Virus record (IMG/VR): IMGVR_UViG_3300007609_001138 | Coordinates: 18,994 to 82,993 of that record | Length of the DNA: 64,000 nt | Strand: one strand, 5' to 3' | DNA from: a virus | The notes under the pieces: generated by a model | Told to the model about the DNA's origin: nothing | Seen by the model: the letters and a program-made list of their open reading frames with translations, nothing else | Database searches by the model: none | Program-made: the position numbers and the translations under genes | Part shown: positions 8,379 to 17,977 of the stretch, one piece after another | How the letters are laid out: every line of letters begins with the position of its first letter | Position numbering within the stretch: position 1 is the stretch's first letter

Positions 8379-9473
8379 TCAATGATCGGCCAGTGCCCGA
8401 ATTTGTTGAGCCATGTAGTCTTGATCACTCCAGTGATACGAATACTCTGCATGTTGATCATTGGTACTAACACTGTGTACATCTAAATAATCGTTAAGCA
8501 GTGCCCAAATGGTTTCAAAATTATCTGTGCCAAAGCTAGCATGCAAGTCTACTTGCCCTATCTGCGGATGCCCAATTGTGAGACTTTTGTCCTCAGGATC
8601 AAATCCGTTTGCTATTAGCCAACTTCTAAAATCTGCCATTTCACGTTGAAAAAATTCATAGTTGCCAGGATTGTTTGCCCATTCGATATCAAAGTCTCCG
8701 GCAGCTTCGGTTTGACTGTTCAACGATGTAGTAACCAACTCGTCAATTCTGCTGTCTCGTCCTTCGTCGTGAAATACTTCCCAGTGATGTTTACCTACAG
8801 CTTTGTTAACTCCTACAAATACACCGCCCAATGGTCTGGCCAGTGTTTCTACTCCAAACAGTTCATAGTCACTTTCGTCTAATGTAAATCTCGGAGCATT
8901 GAGCCAGCACATCAATTGACTAGGTCTACGCCACTCAGGTGCATGTAGTTTTTTACGCATGCTTAGTACAAGACTTTCGTATTCATGGCACAGCAAATTC
9001 AGCTGACGTATGTGCCAGCGAGTCATGTCGTTTGCCTGTTTGTAATAAGGGCTGATATCTGCACTGGTTCCTTGTAGATCTTCAAAGTATCTATGCAACC
9101 AATTCATTTTTTCCTGAACCAGTTTGTGCCCGGGTAAATCCTCACCTACTGGTCCAGTGGTTATTGTGTTTTCAACTGTGAAGTGGTCATGAATAGCATA
9201 GTCCAAGTTGCTAGCGTTGATTGCTGCAATGCTGCGATTGATTTGATCGCAGATGTATTCTGCACTGCGTTCACCGTCAGGAAAGCCAAAAAAGCAATAG
9301 TTCTTTTCTAGATGTAGATCTCTGCTTAGTATTGTGTTTAGTGCGTCAAGCCATTTTCTCGACAGGCCGTTGTCGTATACATCAATGTGCACCGGCAACA
9401 GTGATCCTGATGTACGATTCTTTAGCTCGATTGAAATTTTATCCAATAATTGGAATTGATTGCCACCAGTCAT
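8379..9473 (-). CDS. Conserved-looking protein of unknown function, about 364 aa
   Basis: I recognise no catalytic family. The protein starts MTGGNQFQLLDKISIELKNR, has LLPVHIDVYDN soon after, a charged middle with RWHIRQLNLLCHEYE, and an acidic C-terminal half with ASFGTDNFETIW. Cysteines are few and not spaced as a metal site. The frame opens upstream at GTG 9524 and ATG 9515, but these overlap the preceding radical SAM gene by 77-86 bases; ATG 9473 with AGAGA upstream overlaps by 35 and is preferred. It follows a radical SAM gene directly, so it may be a partner protein of that enzyme. This is context only. Confidence 0.7.
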   Translation of the reverse strand: MTGGNQFQLLDKISIELKNRTSGSLLPVHIDVYDNGLSRKWLDALNTILSRDLHLEKNYCFFGFPDGERSAEYICDQINRSIAAINASNLDYAIHDHFTVENTITTGPVGEDLPGHKLVQEKMNWLHRYFEDLQGTSADISPYYKQANDMTRWHIRQLNLLCHEYESLVLSMRKKLHAPEWRRPSQLMCWLNAPRFTLDESDYELFGVETLARPLGGVFVGVNKAVGKHHWEVFHDEGRDSRIDELVTTSLNSQTEAAGDFDIEWANNPGNYEFFQREMADFRSWLIANGFDPEDKSLTIGHPQIGQVDLHASFGTDNFETIWALLNDYLDVHSVSTNDQHAEYSYHWSDQDYMAQQIRALADH

Positions 9474-10755
9474 AAATGTCTCTGTTGTGTTCCTGTAAAA
9501 TATCGCCGTATCCATAGTTATCACTGCGGATACTCTCTAGTCGTAATACTCGCTTTTTACCTGCGACCAATCCTGACTGCCAGTCATCTGGCCATTGTTC
9601 TTGAAAGGTTGGCCTGTTTTTTAGCTGTAATAGTACGTCTTTTAGTGCGCCATTGGGTACGCTCTGTGATAAGCTGTCAACTTGTTTATCTAACAATTCT
9701 CGAGGCAATGCCAATGGACTTAGCACAATATCCGGAGAGAATCCAAATACAACTTTTGCTAGTATATCCACACCCAGATCGTCGGCTAGCTGTTGCATAG
9801 GCTCTACTTCAAACAGCCCCGGCAGTGTGAGTGTGAAGTCTAATCGCATTTGTCTGCGATTTTTCTGTAGGTCTACACCTTGTTTAAAGTTATCTAAAAA
9901 CTGTTGATAATTCAAGCCAGTGCGTATGTATTCGCCGATTTTACCAGTGCCATCTATGCTAGCACATATCTGCCAGTCTCGTATGTTACTGATAATGTCT
10001 TGATATAGATGCGCACCTTTGTACTCAATTCTACTGAGATTTGTATTGTACCGAGCATAAAGTCCAGGACCGTCTCCCAATTCTACGATCCTGGACATAT
10101 ACCTCCAATGTTGCTCATACATTAGAGGTTCTCCGCCTACCCAATAAACTTCTTGCACCCTGTGTTCTTCAACAGCTTGAGCAAATTCAGCTTCAATCTG
10201 AGTGTCTTGAAATTTGGATATTTCTGCACGGACTTCGGGACGCATCCAATTGTTTTTAGGATTGTCCCAATCGATCATGTTGTGTTTTCGTTGTTCAGTT
10301 TCCCAGGCTGAACTCAACATGTCCCCGCAGGTTCTGCATTTAAAGTTGCAGAGATTACTGAAACGATAGTCCCAGCTAACAGGTTGCATACTGGTATGTC
10401 CTGATTCGTCTGTGTTTTCCCATATATCGTCGTAGTGATGCTTAAACAGATGCCAGAAATAATCTCTATATACATCAGTGTTTAATAGTTTGTCATTGCA
10501 CACTTCGCACTCGCTGAGGGTTTCGCCTGACATCATTCTACGGCGCACACTTTTCATGTGCTCGCTGTTCCAGTGTTCTTCTAGAGTGCTTGGTTGGTAT
10601 TCGCCAGTGCCTGCGTCTGTGTCAATGTACTGTTTGAAATTCTGCGCAGGTTCTCTGCTGGCACAACACATTCTGCGCTCTGTTTGTGGACTGAGATAGG
10701 TGTGTGTCCACGGAGCCATACACAGACTGTGCGGTTTTTCTTTAGGTTTTGTCAT
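9439..10755 (-). CDS. Radical SAM protein 1 (twitch/SPASM-like, subtype A), 438 aa
   Basis: CNFKCRTC at 136-143 is the CX3CX2C motif that binds the SAM-reducing [4Fe-4S] cluster; VGGEPLM is the SAM-amino-group GGEP motif. The N-terminus carries C12-M-A-P-W, M-C30-C31 and C83-x2-C86, a set of cysteines upstream of the core barrel suited to an auxiliary Fe-S cluster. SxDGTG in the second half fits the barrel strand pattern. Substrate is unknown. It lies between the cytidylyltransferase (14-base overlap) and the unknown gene at 8379, and needs one-electron reduction that the nearby ferredoxin and Fpr could provide. Confidence 0.92.
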   Translation of the reverse strand: MTKPKEKPHSLCMAPWTHTYLSPQTERRMCCASREPAQNFKQYIDTDAGTGEYQPSTLEEHWNSEHMKSVRRRMMSGETLSECEVCNDKLLNTDVYRDYFWHLFKHHYDDIWENTDESGHTSMQPVSWDYRFSNLCNFKCRTCGDMLSSAWETEQRKHNMIDWDNPKNNWMRPEVRAEISKFQDTQIEAEFAQAVEEHRVQEVYWVGGEPLMYEQHWRYMSRIVELGDGPGLYARYNTNLSRIEYKGAHLYQDIISNIRDWQICASIDGTGKIGEYIRTGLNYQQFLDNFKQGVDLQKNRRQMRLDFTLTLPGLFEVEPMQQLADDLGVDILAKVVFGFSPDIVLSPLALPRELLDKQVDSLSQSVPNGALKDVLLQLKNRPTFQEQWPDDWQSGLVAGKKRVLRLESIRSDNYGYGDILQEHNRDIYDWWQSIPIIG

Positions 10756-11164
10756 TGTGTAAAGAGGCTACTCTGCGTCTTAGATCGCTGCTGCTGAACC
10801 GATGTTCTCTTTTATTGAAGTATAACTGAATACCACGCTTTTTGCAAATATCTTTGCCAGTGAAGTCATGCTCTCTGTATTCTTCTCCAAGTATGCGCAC
10901 ATCTATGTGCATCATTTCTAAGATGTCTTCTAAATCTCTTTCATTTTCGTACACAACAATTTCATCTACATAGCGCACAGCCTGTAGCTGTGTATATCTT
11001 TCTACCAGTGTTTGCACAGGAGAGTTTTTGTTAGCACGGTCGCGGCTTGGATCCACTTGAAGTCCTACCATTAAGTAATCGCACTGTTCCTTTGCTTCGC
11101 GCAGCATTGCTACATGTCCTGCATGTAACAGGTCAAATGTACTACAGGTAAATCCTACTTTCAT
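10742..11164 (-). CDS. Cytidylyltransferase-like nucleotidyltransferase, 140 aa
   Basis: HxGH motif (HAGH) at 14-17 in the context FTCSTFDLLHAGHV and a C-terminal FSSSDLRRR at 123-131, the counterpart of the RTxGISTT signature, place it in the glycerol-3-phosphate / ethanolamine-phosphate / HldE-type cytidylyltransferase family. Length (about 130-150) is typical of stand-alone members. The family transfers CMP (or AMP) from a nucleoside triphosphate onto a phosphorylated alcohol or sugar, yielding an activated donor. It is coupled by a 4-base ATGA overlap to a radical SAM gene upstream. An activated sugar-alcohol donor for the glycosyltransferase-like genes is a reasonable inference. Confidence 0.9.
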   Translation of the reverse strand: MKVGFTCSTFDLLHAGHVAMLREAKEQCDYLMVGLQVDPSRDRANKNSPVQTLVERYTQLQAVRYVDEIVVYENERDLEDILEMMHIDVRILGEEYREHDFTGKDICKKRGIQLYFNKREHRFSSSDLRRRVASLHNDKT

Positions 11165-12384
11165 TGCACACCCTCATACTCAATCCATTCTGCTAATTCA
11201 CTGTGATGATCTCTAAGGTCTTGACTGCGCTTGAAATCCAAGTCTCTTACCTTCATGCGTAGTATTTGTCCGTCGTGACTTGGGCCGCCGTTCATAAAAT
11301 CAATTATACGCTCGAACTCTTGTTTATGCTTGGGTCCAACATCGGCACTGCGAAGTCGCTGTTCGATTTCATGTTTTGCACGACTAGGTAATGTGCTAAT
11401 ACTGAAATAATAAGCTTCGTGCATCATGTTCCAGTATACAAAATCAAACTCCTGCTGGTCAATCCAATTAGCCAGTGTTTCTAGATATGTAACATTGAAC
11501 ACATTTACTGTGCTACATACCTGAAGTTGTATTATATCAGGGTAACGTTGTTTAAGCTCCCGGAAACGAGAGATATTCTCGTTTACTAGATTCCACTCAG
11601 CATTACTGCGTTGATACTCAAAGCGATCTTCTACATCATCTATGCTGAATGCAATCTCAACAGTCTTAAAGTGCTTCCAAAGATCTTCGCCGGATTCTGG
11701 ATAAATTGTACCGTTTGTGTTGTAGTGAATTTCTACATTGTTTGCGATGCCTTTGTCAACCAAGCTTTGCAAGATGCCAAAGTGTTCTTGAATCATAAAC
11801 GGTTCGCCGCCTGTGAATTCAATATAGCGTATATCATCGCTTACATTATCAAATTGATCCCAGAACGTTTCAGTTTCTTTTGGCCAGGCACCTTTTTTCA
11901 ACATCTCATAGTGATAGCTGTCTTTTTTATCGCCTTCTTCTCTTCTATGAAATTGCAATTCCTCGGCAGCAAACTGTGAACTAGACCATGAACCACAAAT
12001 TCTGCACTTGAGATTACAGATGTTGCCAAGTTTGAGATCAAGAAACATCAAAGGTTTAGCATCCACAGTCCATTCCTGTTCCGGTAGCACATGTTTCAAG
12101 CGATCCAAAGTGTGCATGCGTTTACTGGTACGGCCTGCACGTTCTTCCTTCCAGCATTTCCTACATGTGCGAGGTTGCTTGCCATCTAGAAACTGTTGTC
12201 TTAAATCCTGCATGTAATCGCTGCGTTGTATTTCACCCAAGTCGCTGGCAATAAGTTCAAATTTTTCACCGTTGTTGTCTTTGATTTCGTCTTCGGCAAG
12301 ACAACAAGGTCGAACTGTACCAATGGGACTGGTTTCTAAACTAATCCATGGTAATACACAAAACTGTTCGTGTGGTAAATTCAT
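11161..12384 (-). CDS. Radical SAM protein 2 (subtype A), 407 aa
   Basis: CNLKCRIC at 123-130 gives the CX3CX2C cluster motif and TGGEPFM the SAM-binding GGEP. N-terminal C9-V-L-P-W, P-C27-C28 and C74-x2-C77 match the auxiliary cysteine pattern of radical SAM protein 1. The core continues through HYNTNGT and FSIDDVEDRFEYQR, which occupies the usual SIDG position. The C-terminal third is less conserved. Overlaps neighbours by four bases on each side, so translation is likely coupled. Substrate is unknown. Confidence 0.93.
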   Translation of the reverse strand: MNLPHEQFCVLPWISLETSPIGTVRPCCLAEDEIKDNNGEKFELIASDLGEIQRSDYMQDLRQQFLDGKQPRTCRKCWKEERAGRTSKRMHTLDRLKHVLPEQEWTVDAKPLMFLDLKLGNICNLKCRICGSWSSSQFAAEELQFHRREEGDKKDSYHYEMLKKGAWPKETETFWDQFDNVSDDIRYIEFTGGEPFMIQEHFGILQSLVDKGIANNVEIHYNTNGTIYPESGEDLWKHFKTVEIAFSIDDVEDRFEYQRSNAEWNLVNENISRFRELKQRYPDIIQLQVCSTVNVFNVTYLETLANWIDQQEFDFVYWNMMHEAYYFSISTLPSRAKHEIEQRLRSADVGPKHKQEFERIIDFMNGGPSHDGQILRMKVRDLDFKRSQDLRDHHSELAEWIEYEGVQ

Positions 12385-14087
12385 CGTAGTGCCTCTAATT
12401 CTGGAATTTGTTCTAGTATGTTTTCGTTTCTTATTTGATCAAGCTGATCGGTCTTGGACCAAAACTCATCTATTAGTGCTGTGTTGTCTGTGCTGTTCAT
12501 AAACCGTATTGCACTTTCGAAGCCTTGGGTAGCACGTTGTAGATCATCCTGCGGACGCAACCATTCCAGGTGTTGTTCCCATTTGTGTTGTAGTTTTGCT
12601 TTGTACTCTGCAGGTGCAATGTCAATCCTGTAATGCCTTGGATCTTGTAGTATGTTAACATTGAGATCCTGTGCACGTAACAAACCTTTGTTGACCCAGT
12701 CTTGGTGGAAATCAGTAATATGCCATGCATTCATTATACTCAGTGTAGGACTAATATAAAAGTCCACGTCAGGACAGATTTCCAGCATCTGCTGTCTGTT
12801 GCGTTCCACGTTTGCCCAGGTAGTGCCTTTGCGAATATACTCTGCGTGATTACCCATTGCATCGAGACTGGCACCGACAGCTACACTGTCAAACTTTTTC
12901 CAGTAGTCAAACACCAGTCTATCCTTGAGTTTGACTTCAGTAAAGTTGCTGTTGTAGATTAAACGTACATCAAATCTGCCGCGACGTTCAAGTTCTTCTA
13001 AAATGTTGTAGTGTTCTATCATCAACAGAGGCTCACCGCCAGCAAAATAAATTTGCTCTACGTCGTCGATGTGCTCGACCAACTGTTCCCACATATCAGT
13101 TTCGTGTCTGCCAGCATAGATAAGCACACTGTTTTGTTTTTTCCAATCGTCACCTGCTAGCTTGGCTTGATCTTGATACCAACTACTAGAGAATATATGT
13201 CCGCAACTTCGACAGCTTAGATTACAGAGATTACTAAAACGTATGTCCCAGTAGGTCATTGAAAATTGGTCTACACTACCGTCTTGTTTGGTATCTTTGA
13301 TGCGTTTAATATGGTGACCATGGTGCTTGTTTGCGCTTTGTCTTCCTGAGAAAAATCCTGCATCTTCTTGCTCATAGCATCGAGTGCACCAAGAGTTTTC
13401 TTTTTCAGATAACATGTCTCTGCGAAGTTCGCGCATGCGCTCGCTGTTGTTTATATTCTCTAGTGTGTCCTGCTTGGCATTACCTGCAGGGCCTTCACGC
13501 ATTTCAGCATGACAGCATGGGTACACATCACCAGTGGGATATGCATGTAAATGAATCCATGGATATATACAAAAGCGTTTACTGCCAGTGAGATAAAACT
13601 GTTCACTGTCAGTTACGTCATTGAGATTAATTTTAATTGGATTTAGACTACCGTAACGATATTCGTCTTTTTTACTAGTGGGTAATCTTTCTAATATTCT
13701 TCTATGATGTAGATCTTGTTCAACGTAGACAAATTCAACTGACACAGGGTCATTGCTTAGATCTTTTAATCGACTTTGTTGTTCTTGCCAGTGTGAGCTA
13801 TTAGTTACTATTATAACAAAAAAATTGCTAATGTCAACATGGTTTAATGCCAGTTGCAGATTTTGCAACACCAGGCCCACAGTATCATCTTGTACATAAC
13901 TGTCAGTGGTAGTTGTAAACACCAGGCGTTCTTGGTCACTGTAAGCATCCTTTCGTAGTCGTGCAAGCAATTCAACCAACTGTTGTTGCATGTCTTCGTA
14001 GTGCAATTCAACATAATAATCAAGATCAACAGTGGACACAACTGTGTAGGTTTTTTCTATACTGTTTAAGGTATTTTCATATTTCAT
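12381..14087 (-). CDS. Radical SAM protein 3 with N-terminal extension (subtype A), about 568 aa
   Basis: The last 400 residues are a subtype-A radical SAM enzyme: C-I-Y-P-W, Y-P-C-C, a CTRC pair, CNLSCRSC (CX3CX2C) and AGGEPLLM. It differs in carrying about 170 extra N-terminal residues. These include VIIVTNSSHWQEQQ and VSVEFVYVEQDLHHRR, look alpha/beta, and match nothing I can name. The C-terminus (DQIRNENILEQIPELE) resembles the end of radical SAM protein 6. I chose ATG 14087 because it overlaps the preceding stop as ATGA; ATG 14102 in the same frame is possible. The extension could be a substrate-binding or second catalytic domain. Confidence 0.9.
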   Translation of the reverse strand: MKYENTLNSIEKTYTVVSTVDLDYYVELHYEDMQQQLVELLARLRKDAYSDQERLVFTTTTDSYVQDDTVGLVLQNLQLALNHVDISNFFVIIVTNSSHWQEQQSRLKDLSNDPVSVEFVYVEQDLHHRRILERLPTSKKDEYRYGSLNPIKINLNDVTDSEQFYLTGSKRFCIYPWIHLHAYPTGDVYPCCHAEMREGPAGNAKQDTLENINNSERMRELRRDMLSEKENSWCTRCYEQEDAGFFSGRQSANKHHGHHIKRIKDTKQDGSVDQFSMTYWDIRFSNLCNLSCRSCGHIFSSSWYQDQAKLAGDDWKKQNSVLIYAGRHETDMWEQLVEHIDDVEQIYFAGGEPLLMIEHYNILEELERRGRFDVRLIYNSNFTEVKLKDRLVFDYWKKFDSVAVGASLDAMGNHAEYIRKGTTWANVERNRQQMLEICPDVDFYISPTLSIMNAWHITDFHQDWVNKGLLRAQDLNVNILQDPRHYRIDIAPAEYKAKLQHKWEQHLEWLRPQDDLQRATQGFESAIRFMNSTDNTALIDEFWSKTDQLDQIRNENILEQIPELEALR

Positions 14088-15502
14088 AAATTGTTGTACC
14101 ATTCGGCTAGACGGGGGAACGTTACTGCAAAGTTCTTGTTACGTCTTCTGTCATACTGCTCAAAGAAACGTTTGAAATCTTGTTGTAAAAGCTTGATATC
14201 ATTCTGCCCTTGTTGAAGTTCATAGGGCGTAAGATCATGTTTAGTTACATCTTCCTTGTGCGGATCTACTACATTGCGTATGTATTTGCTGATACGCTGA
14301 ATATGGTCTCTTTCCAAATGGTCGATTACATCTAACACATCAGTACTGGCCATGAATTCATCAATTTCATTTGCAATGGTTTCTCGGACATCTTCGGGCA
14401 ACACAACAATGTTTTGAAATGTTGGGAAACGTACTGGATTAATAGTAAACATCAAATTTTTGCCCTGAGGTTTGGCGGTTTTTTTCTTTTCTACCAGCCA
14501 CTTTAAAAAATCAACAAAGCCATCAGCATTTGGTGCATTAATAGTGCCAATAATACTGATATCCCCTATGTCTTTGCTTGCAATTAAACGATCAAGATTT
14601 CGTTCCCATTGTTGCCAATCCAGACCGTCCCTCACATACTCGCCCTGAGCACCAACACTTTCACTGCTAACATAAGTCCACACAGGTAAATCTATCCTGC
14701 TGATTTTGTCTAGCATTTTGTCAACCACTTTATCGTCGTATGCAAGATTGGTTGTGATTTCAATCCTGCATGTTGCCTTGCTTGGATTTTTCTCTAGCCA
14801 GTCCAACAGTCTCCACATATGAGGGCTCATCATCGGCTCACCGCCTGTGATACGCAGTTGTTTTAAACTGGCAGCTAAACTGTCTTCCCACCACTGAAAA
14901 AATGCTTCTGCGTACTGGTTAACTTCGTTGGGTCCACTGGTCATGCTGTCATCGCAAGGCGAAACATAATGTTGTCTGCGATCAGTTTCCAGCCCTTCAT
15001 ATGCGCCGTTATTGCGCACATCAGTTGCCCAACTGCTGCTGATACTAGGACAACAATAGCTGCATGCCAACTGACAGGTTCTATCAAACGCAATTTCTAA
15101 ATATAGTAAATCAACATCTTGATCAGCTGGAGCATCAAATGCTGACTGTAATTGTTCTTCACTGGCAATAGTACTTAACCAATACCTATCTGCAAGATTA
15201 TTAGGATCTGTTTCTTCCATAACCCAACAAAATTGACAGTTAGCTGGTTTCTCGCCACGTTGCATCATTGCACGTTCATTTTTCTTAACTGAGGTATTGT
15301 GCAATGCTCGGGGATTTTTTTTAATCTCTTCTATATCAATTGCATGCGGTGGATTGTGATGGCAACTTGTAGTCCACCCTTGCTGAAGCCACACACTGGC
15401 ATTATACCACTTAGCACCACAGAAGCTAGGACTCTTGCTGTTAAGCACTCGATCTTTCCACTCTCGGTATTCAGTGTTGTTGTAGAGTTTTATTTTTTTC
15501 AT
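14084..15502 (-). CDS. Radical SAM protein 4 (subtype B), 472 aa
   Basis: CQLACSYC at 143-150 is the CX3CX2C motif; TGGEPMMS the GGEP motif. The N-terminus differs from subtype A: FC28GAKWYNA, then SC47HHNPPH, then C89-x2-C92, i.e. Cys, Cys-His-His and a Cys pair that could hold an auxiliary cluster. The C-terminus has the trio signature YDRRRNKNFAVTFPRLAEW. It is clearly paralogous to the following gene (15499-16851) and more distantly to 19453-20877. Overlaps the next gene by four bases. Substrate is unknown. Confidence 0.92.
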   Translation of the reverse strand: MKKIKLYNNTEYREWKDRVLNSKSPSFCGAKWYNASVWLQQGWTTSCHHNPPHAIDIEEIKKNPRALHNTSVKKNERAMMQRGEKPANCQFCWVMEETDPNNLADRYWLSTIASEEQLQSAFDAPADQDVDLLYLEIAFDRTCQLACSYCCPSISSSWATDVRNNGAYEGLETDRRQHYVSPCDDSMTSGPNEVNQYAEAFFQWWEDSLAASLKQLRITGGEPMMSPHMWRLLDWLEKNPSKATCRIEITTNLAYDDKVVDKMLDKISRIDLPVWTYVSSESVGAQGEYVRDGLDWQQWERNLDRLIASKDIGDISIIGTINAPNADGFVDFLKWLVEKKKTAKPQGKNLMFTINPVRFPTFQNIVVLPEDVRETIANEIDEFMASTDVLDVIDHLERDHIQRISKYIRNVVDPHKEDVTKHDLTPYELQQGQNDIKLLQQDFKRFFEQYDRRRNKNFAVTFPRLAEWYNNL

Positions 15503-16851
15503 AGTTGGGAGTACCAGCTGTTTAGATCAGGAAATGCTGTAGCAAAATCCAAGTCTCTGCGCTCGTCATACTGCGAATAAAACTTTTTAAAGTCGTTTAA
15601 AAGTTTTGGATGTTCAAAGGTTTCTGAGTGCGGAGTTTTTACAACATCTAAGTAATCTATTAAACGTTGTAGGTGATTGATTTCGTGTTGATGTAGCAGT
15701 GTATTGTTCTTGTGAGTATTTAACCATGATTCAAGATCTTGTTTATATTTTGTGCGTATGTGGTCAGGAAATATCAACGGACTCTGAAAACTAGGAAAAC
15801 GTAAAATATTCAATGTAAAGTTAGGACGGTCCTTGCCAAACTCTGCTTTCCATTCTAGTACCCGATCTAAAAATTCAGGTAGACTGTCCAGGCATAGTGC
15901 ATTGATTGTGCACATGTTATGCAAACTGCGTATTTGCGGACTGCGTACCAATAGGTCCATATTGCGTAACCATAGATTCCAATTTAATCCGTGGCGGATG
16001 TACTCAGCTTGCTGATCCATACTTTCGTTACTGGTGTAAATATCCAGTTCGATATCTTTGCAAGCATCCAGTAGTTCTTGAATCTTTTCAGTAGGCAGGC
16101 TCAAGTTGCTGTTGATAGCCAGGCGAGTTTTACTTTTTCCACGATTTTGTTTAAACCATTCAATCAGTCTCCAGGTATATCCGCTCATCAATGGTTCGCC
16201 GCCAGTGATCCTCAATTCTTTCAGTGTGCGGTGAAGATCACTTTCCCACCAACGAAAAAATGCTTCTACATATGGGTTTTCTTCATTGATAGTAAATAGT
16301 TGTGCACTGTCATGTGGATGTGTAAAGTGATTACGACCGTCACTGACCAGTCCGTTGTATGCGCCATTGCGTTTTACGTCCTTTACCCACGTACTGGAAA
16401 ATGCAGGATTACAATAGCTGCATGCCAGTTGACAGGTTCTATCAAAACTAATCTCCAGTGTTTGCAGATCTATATCTGCATCCGGGTCTGTTTCAAAAGC
16501 AGTTTGCAGATCATTGTCGTTATAAATCACACTTTTATACACACGATCGCTGACTGCGTCACGACCCATGTCTTCTATTTTCCAACAGTACTCGCACCCA
16601 GGTGGACGCTCGCCACGCTGCATCATTGCTCGATCTTCTTTTTTCTCTGGCGTGTTGTGCAATAGCTTGGGATTATCAGTGATATCCTTTACAGGCACCA
16701 GATGCGCAGGTGGATGATGACAACTAGTAGTCATGCCCGACCCAAGCCAGATAGTAGCATTGTACCACTTGGCTCCGCAAAAACTAGCACTTTTACTGTC
16801 TAGTACTCGCTTGCGAAATTCTAAGTCTGATTCGTTGTTAAGTCTTGTCAT
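15499..16851 (-). CDS. Radical SAM protein 5 (subtype B), 450 aa
   Basis: Paralog of radical SAM protein 4 along its length: FC25GAKWYNA, SC44HHPPAH, C86-x2-C89, CQLACSYC at 140-147, TGGEPLMS, and a C-terminal YDERRDLDFATAFPDLNSW. Tandem position and matching motifs suggest an old duplication. The separate conservation of all cysteines implies both copies are active, possibly on related substrates or successive positions. The start at 16851 follows the upstream gene by one base. Confidence 0.92.
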   Translation of the reverse strand: MTRLNNESDLEFRKRVLDSKSASFCGAKWYNATIWLGSGMTTSCHHPPAHLVPVKDITDNPKLLHNTPEKKEDRAMMQRGERPPGCEYCWKIEDMGRDAVSDRVYKSVIYNDNDLQTAFETDPDADIDLQTLEISFDRTCQLACSYCNPAFSSTWVKDVKRNGAYNGLVSDGRNHFTHPHDSAQLFTINEENPYVEAFFRWWESDLHRTLKELRITGGEPLMSGYTWRLIEWFKQNRGKSKTRLAINSNLSLPTEKIQELLDACKDIELDIYTSNESMDQQAEYIRHGLNWNLWLRNMDLLVRSPQIRSLHNMCTINALCLDSLPEFLDRVLEWKAEFGKDRPNFTLNILRFPSFQSPLIFPDHIRTKYKQDLESWLNTHKNNTLLHQHEINHLQRLIDYLDVVKTPHSETFEHPKLLNDFKKFYSQYDERRDLDFATAFPDLNSWYSQL

Positions 16852-16852
16852 G

Positions 16853-17977
16853 TTAATATGTTACCCAGCCGTATTCAAATTCAGGCAATACTTTAAGTAT
16901 ATTCCGTTTCCTAATATTATCTCTTAGTTTTATTTCCTTACAAAACTCATCCCAGAGTCCTCTATTAAAAAAATATTTTTGGTCAAGGAACTGTTTAAGT
17001 CCTGGATGCAAATCCTTAACTAATTCAATCTTGTTAACTGCACCAGCGTAAATTTCCGGGGGTAGATTGTTCCAAGTGTATATTCGCGGAGTAAACAGTT
17101 TTGCAAAATGACAATTTAATTGTTTTTTATTTGCATATTCTACAACTTCTATTATACGACAGAAATTTAAATTTGTCACTGTACAATTAAGTGTAATGGC
17201 ATTTAGATTATCAATTGTTTTAAAAGTATCTATATTGGAGTCAATGTCATTCCACTTACTAGGAAATCTAATATACTCATTTACAGGTCCTACTCCATCA
17301 ATACTTATCATGATGTCAACACTGTTGAATTTTGAAAAAATCTCCTGCCACTTTTCAGGAAACACTGTTCCGTTTGTCTGAATGCGCAAGTGTATTTCTG
17401 AACACCAATCAGGATCAGCATCAATCAGTAACTGTTGTATCTCAGGCACAATCAAGGTTTCGCCTCCACGAAGATCCAACACTTCTATGTCTTGCTCGAC
17501 AACACTAGCAAAAATTTCACCAAGTCGCTCTGAAGTGTATTGACAATCGCTCTGTCGTGGTGTTGACTTACCTATAAGTCTGTCTTCTGCTAGTAACATA
17601 GAACTGTCTTGAGGAACACACATTAAGCATTTCAGATTGCAAAGATTGCTTACGTGAAATTCTATACGTCGAGGGAACTCGATATTTAAGTCTGCATCTG
17701 TGATATTAATAGCAGCTAGAGCTTCTGTTCTTGGTGATGTTCCGCTAGCTTCTTCCTGTACATAGCATCCATTGCAATAGCTGTTCTTTTTACCAGCAAT
17801 CATGTCACTACGAAGACTAGTCATTTGGTCACTTAAGAAAAAATCTTGTATACTGTGATTATTCAATGAGTAGTCTGGCTTAGCAAAGCAACATGGTGAT
17901 TGTTTTTTGTCGTTGCGAATTACTACGCTGGTAAATGCATATGGACAAATAGCTTCATTATTCTCGGTGTTTATCAC
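16853..17977 (-). CDS. Radical SAM protein 6 (subtype A, GTG start), 374 aa
   Basis: CNLKCLMC at 113-120 (CX3CX2C), with N-terminal C11-P-Y-A-F, P-C29-C30 and C68-x2-C71. The GGEP position reads RGGETLI, a conservative variant. SIDGVG follows at the expected place. It is the shortest of the subtype-A set. No in-frame ATG occurs before the PCC motif, so GTG 17977 is the start, supported by GAGG six bases upstream; it overlaps the preceding gene by 20 bases. The local sequence is more AT-rich than neighbouring radical SAM genes, perhaps reflecting separate acquisition. Substrate is unknown. Confidence 0.9.
   Translation of the reverse strand: MINTENNEAICPYAFTSVVIRNDKKQSPCCFAKPDYSLNNHSIQDFFLSDQMTSLRSDMIAGKKNSYCNGCYVQEEASGTSPRTEALAAINITDADLNIEFPRRIEFHVSNLCNLKCLMCVPQDSSMLLAEDRLIGKSTPRQSDCQYTSERLGEIFASVVEQDIEVLDLRGGETLIVPEIQQLLIDADPDWCSEIHLRIQTNGTVFPEKWQEIFSKFNSVDIMISIDGVGPVNEYIRFPSKWNDIDSNIDTFKTIDNLNAITLNCTVTNLNFCRIIEVVEYANKKQLNCHFAKLFTPRIYTWNNLPPEIYAGAVNKIELVKDLHPGLKQFLDQKYFFNRGLWDEFCKEIKLRDNIRKRNILKVLPEFEYGWVTY

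Noticed and set aside
8464-8472. Plus-strand CTAAATA as a late promoter
   Set aside because: Lies inside the coding sequence of a minus-strand gene with no start codon downstream on the plus strand.
9439-9524. GTG 9524 or ATG 9515 as start of the unknown gene ending at 8379
   Set aside because: They overlap the radical SAM gene by 77-86 bases; ATG 9473 has a better upstream site.
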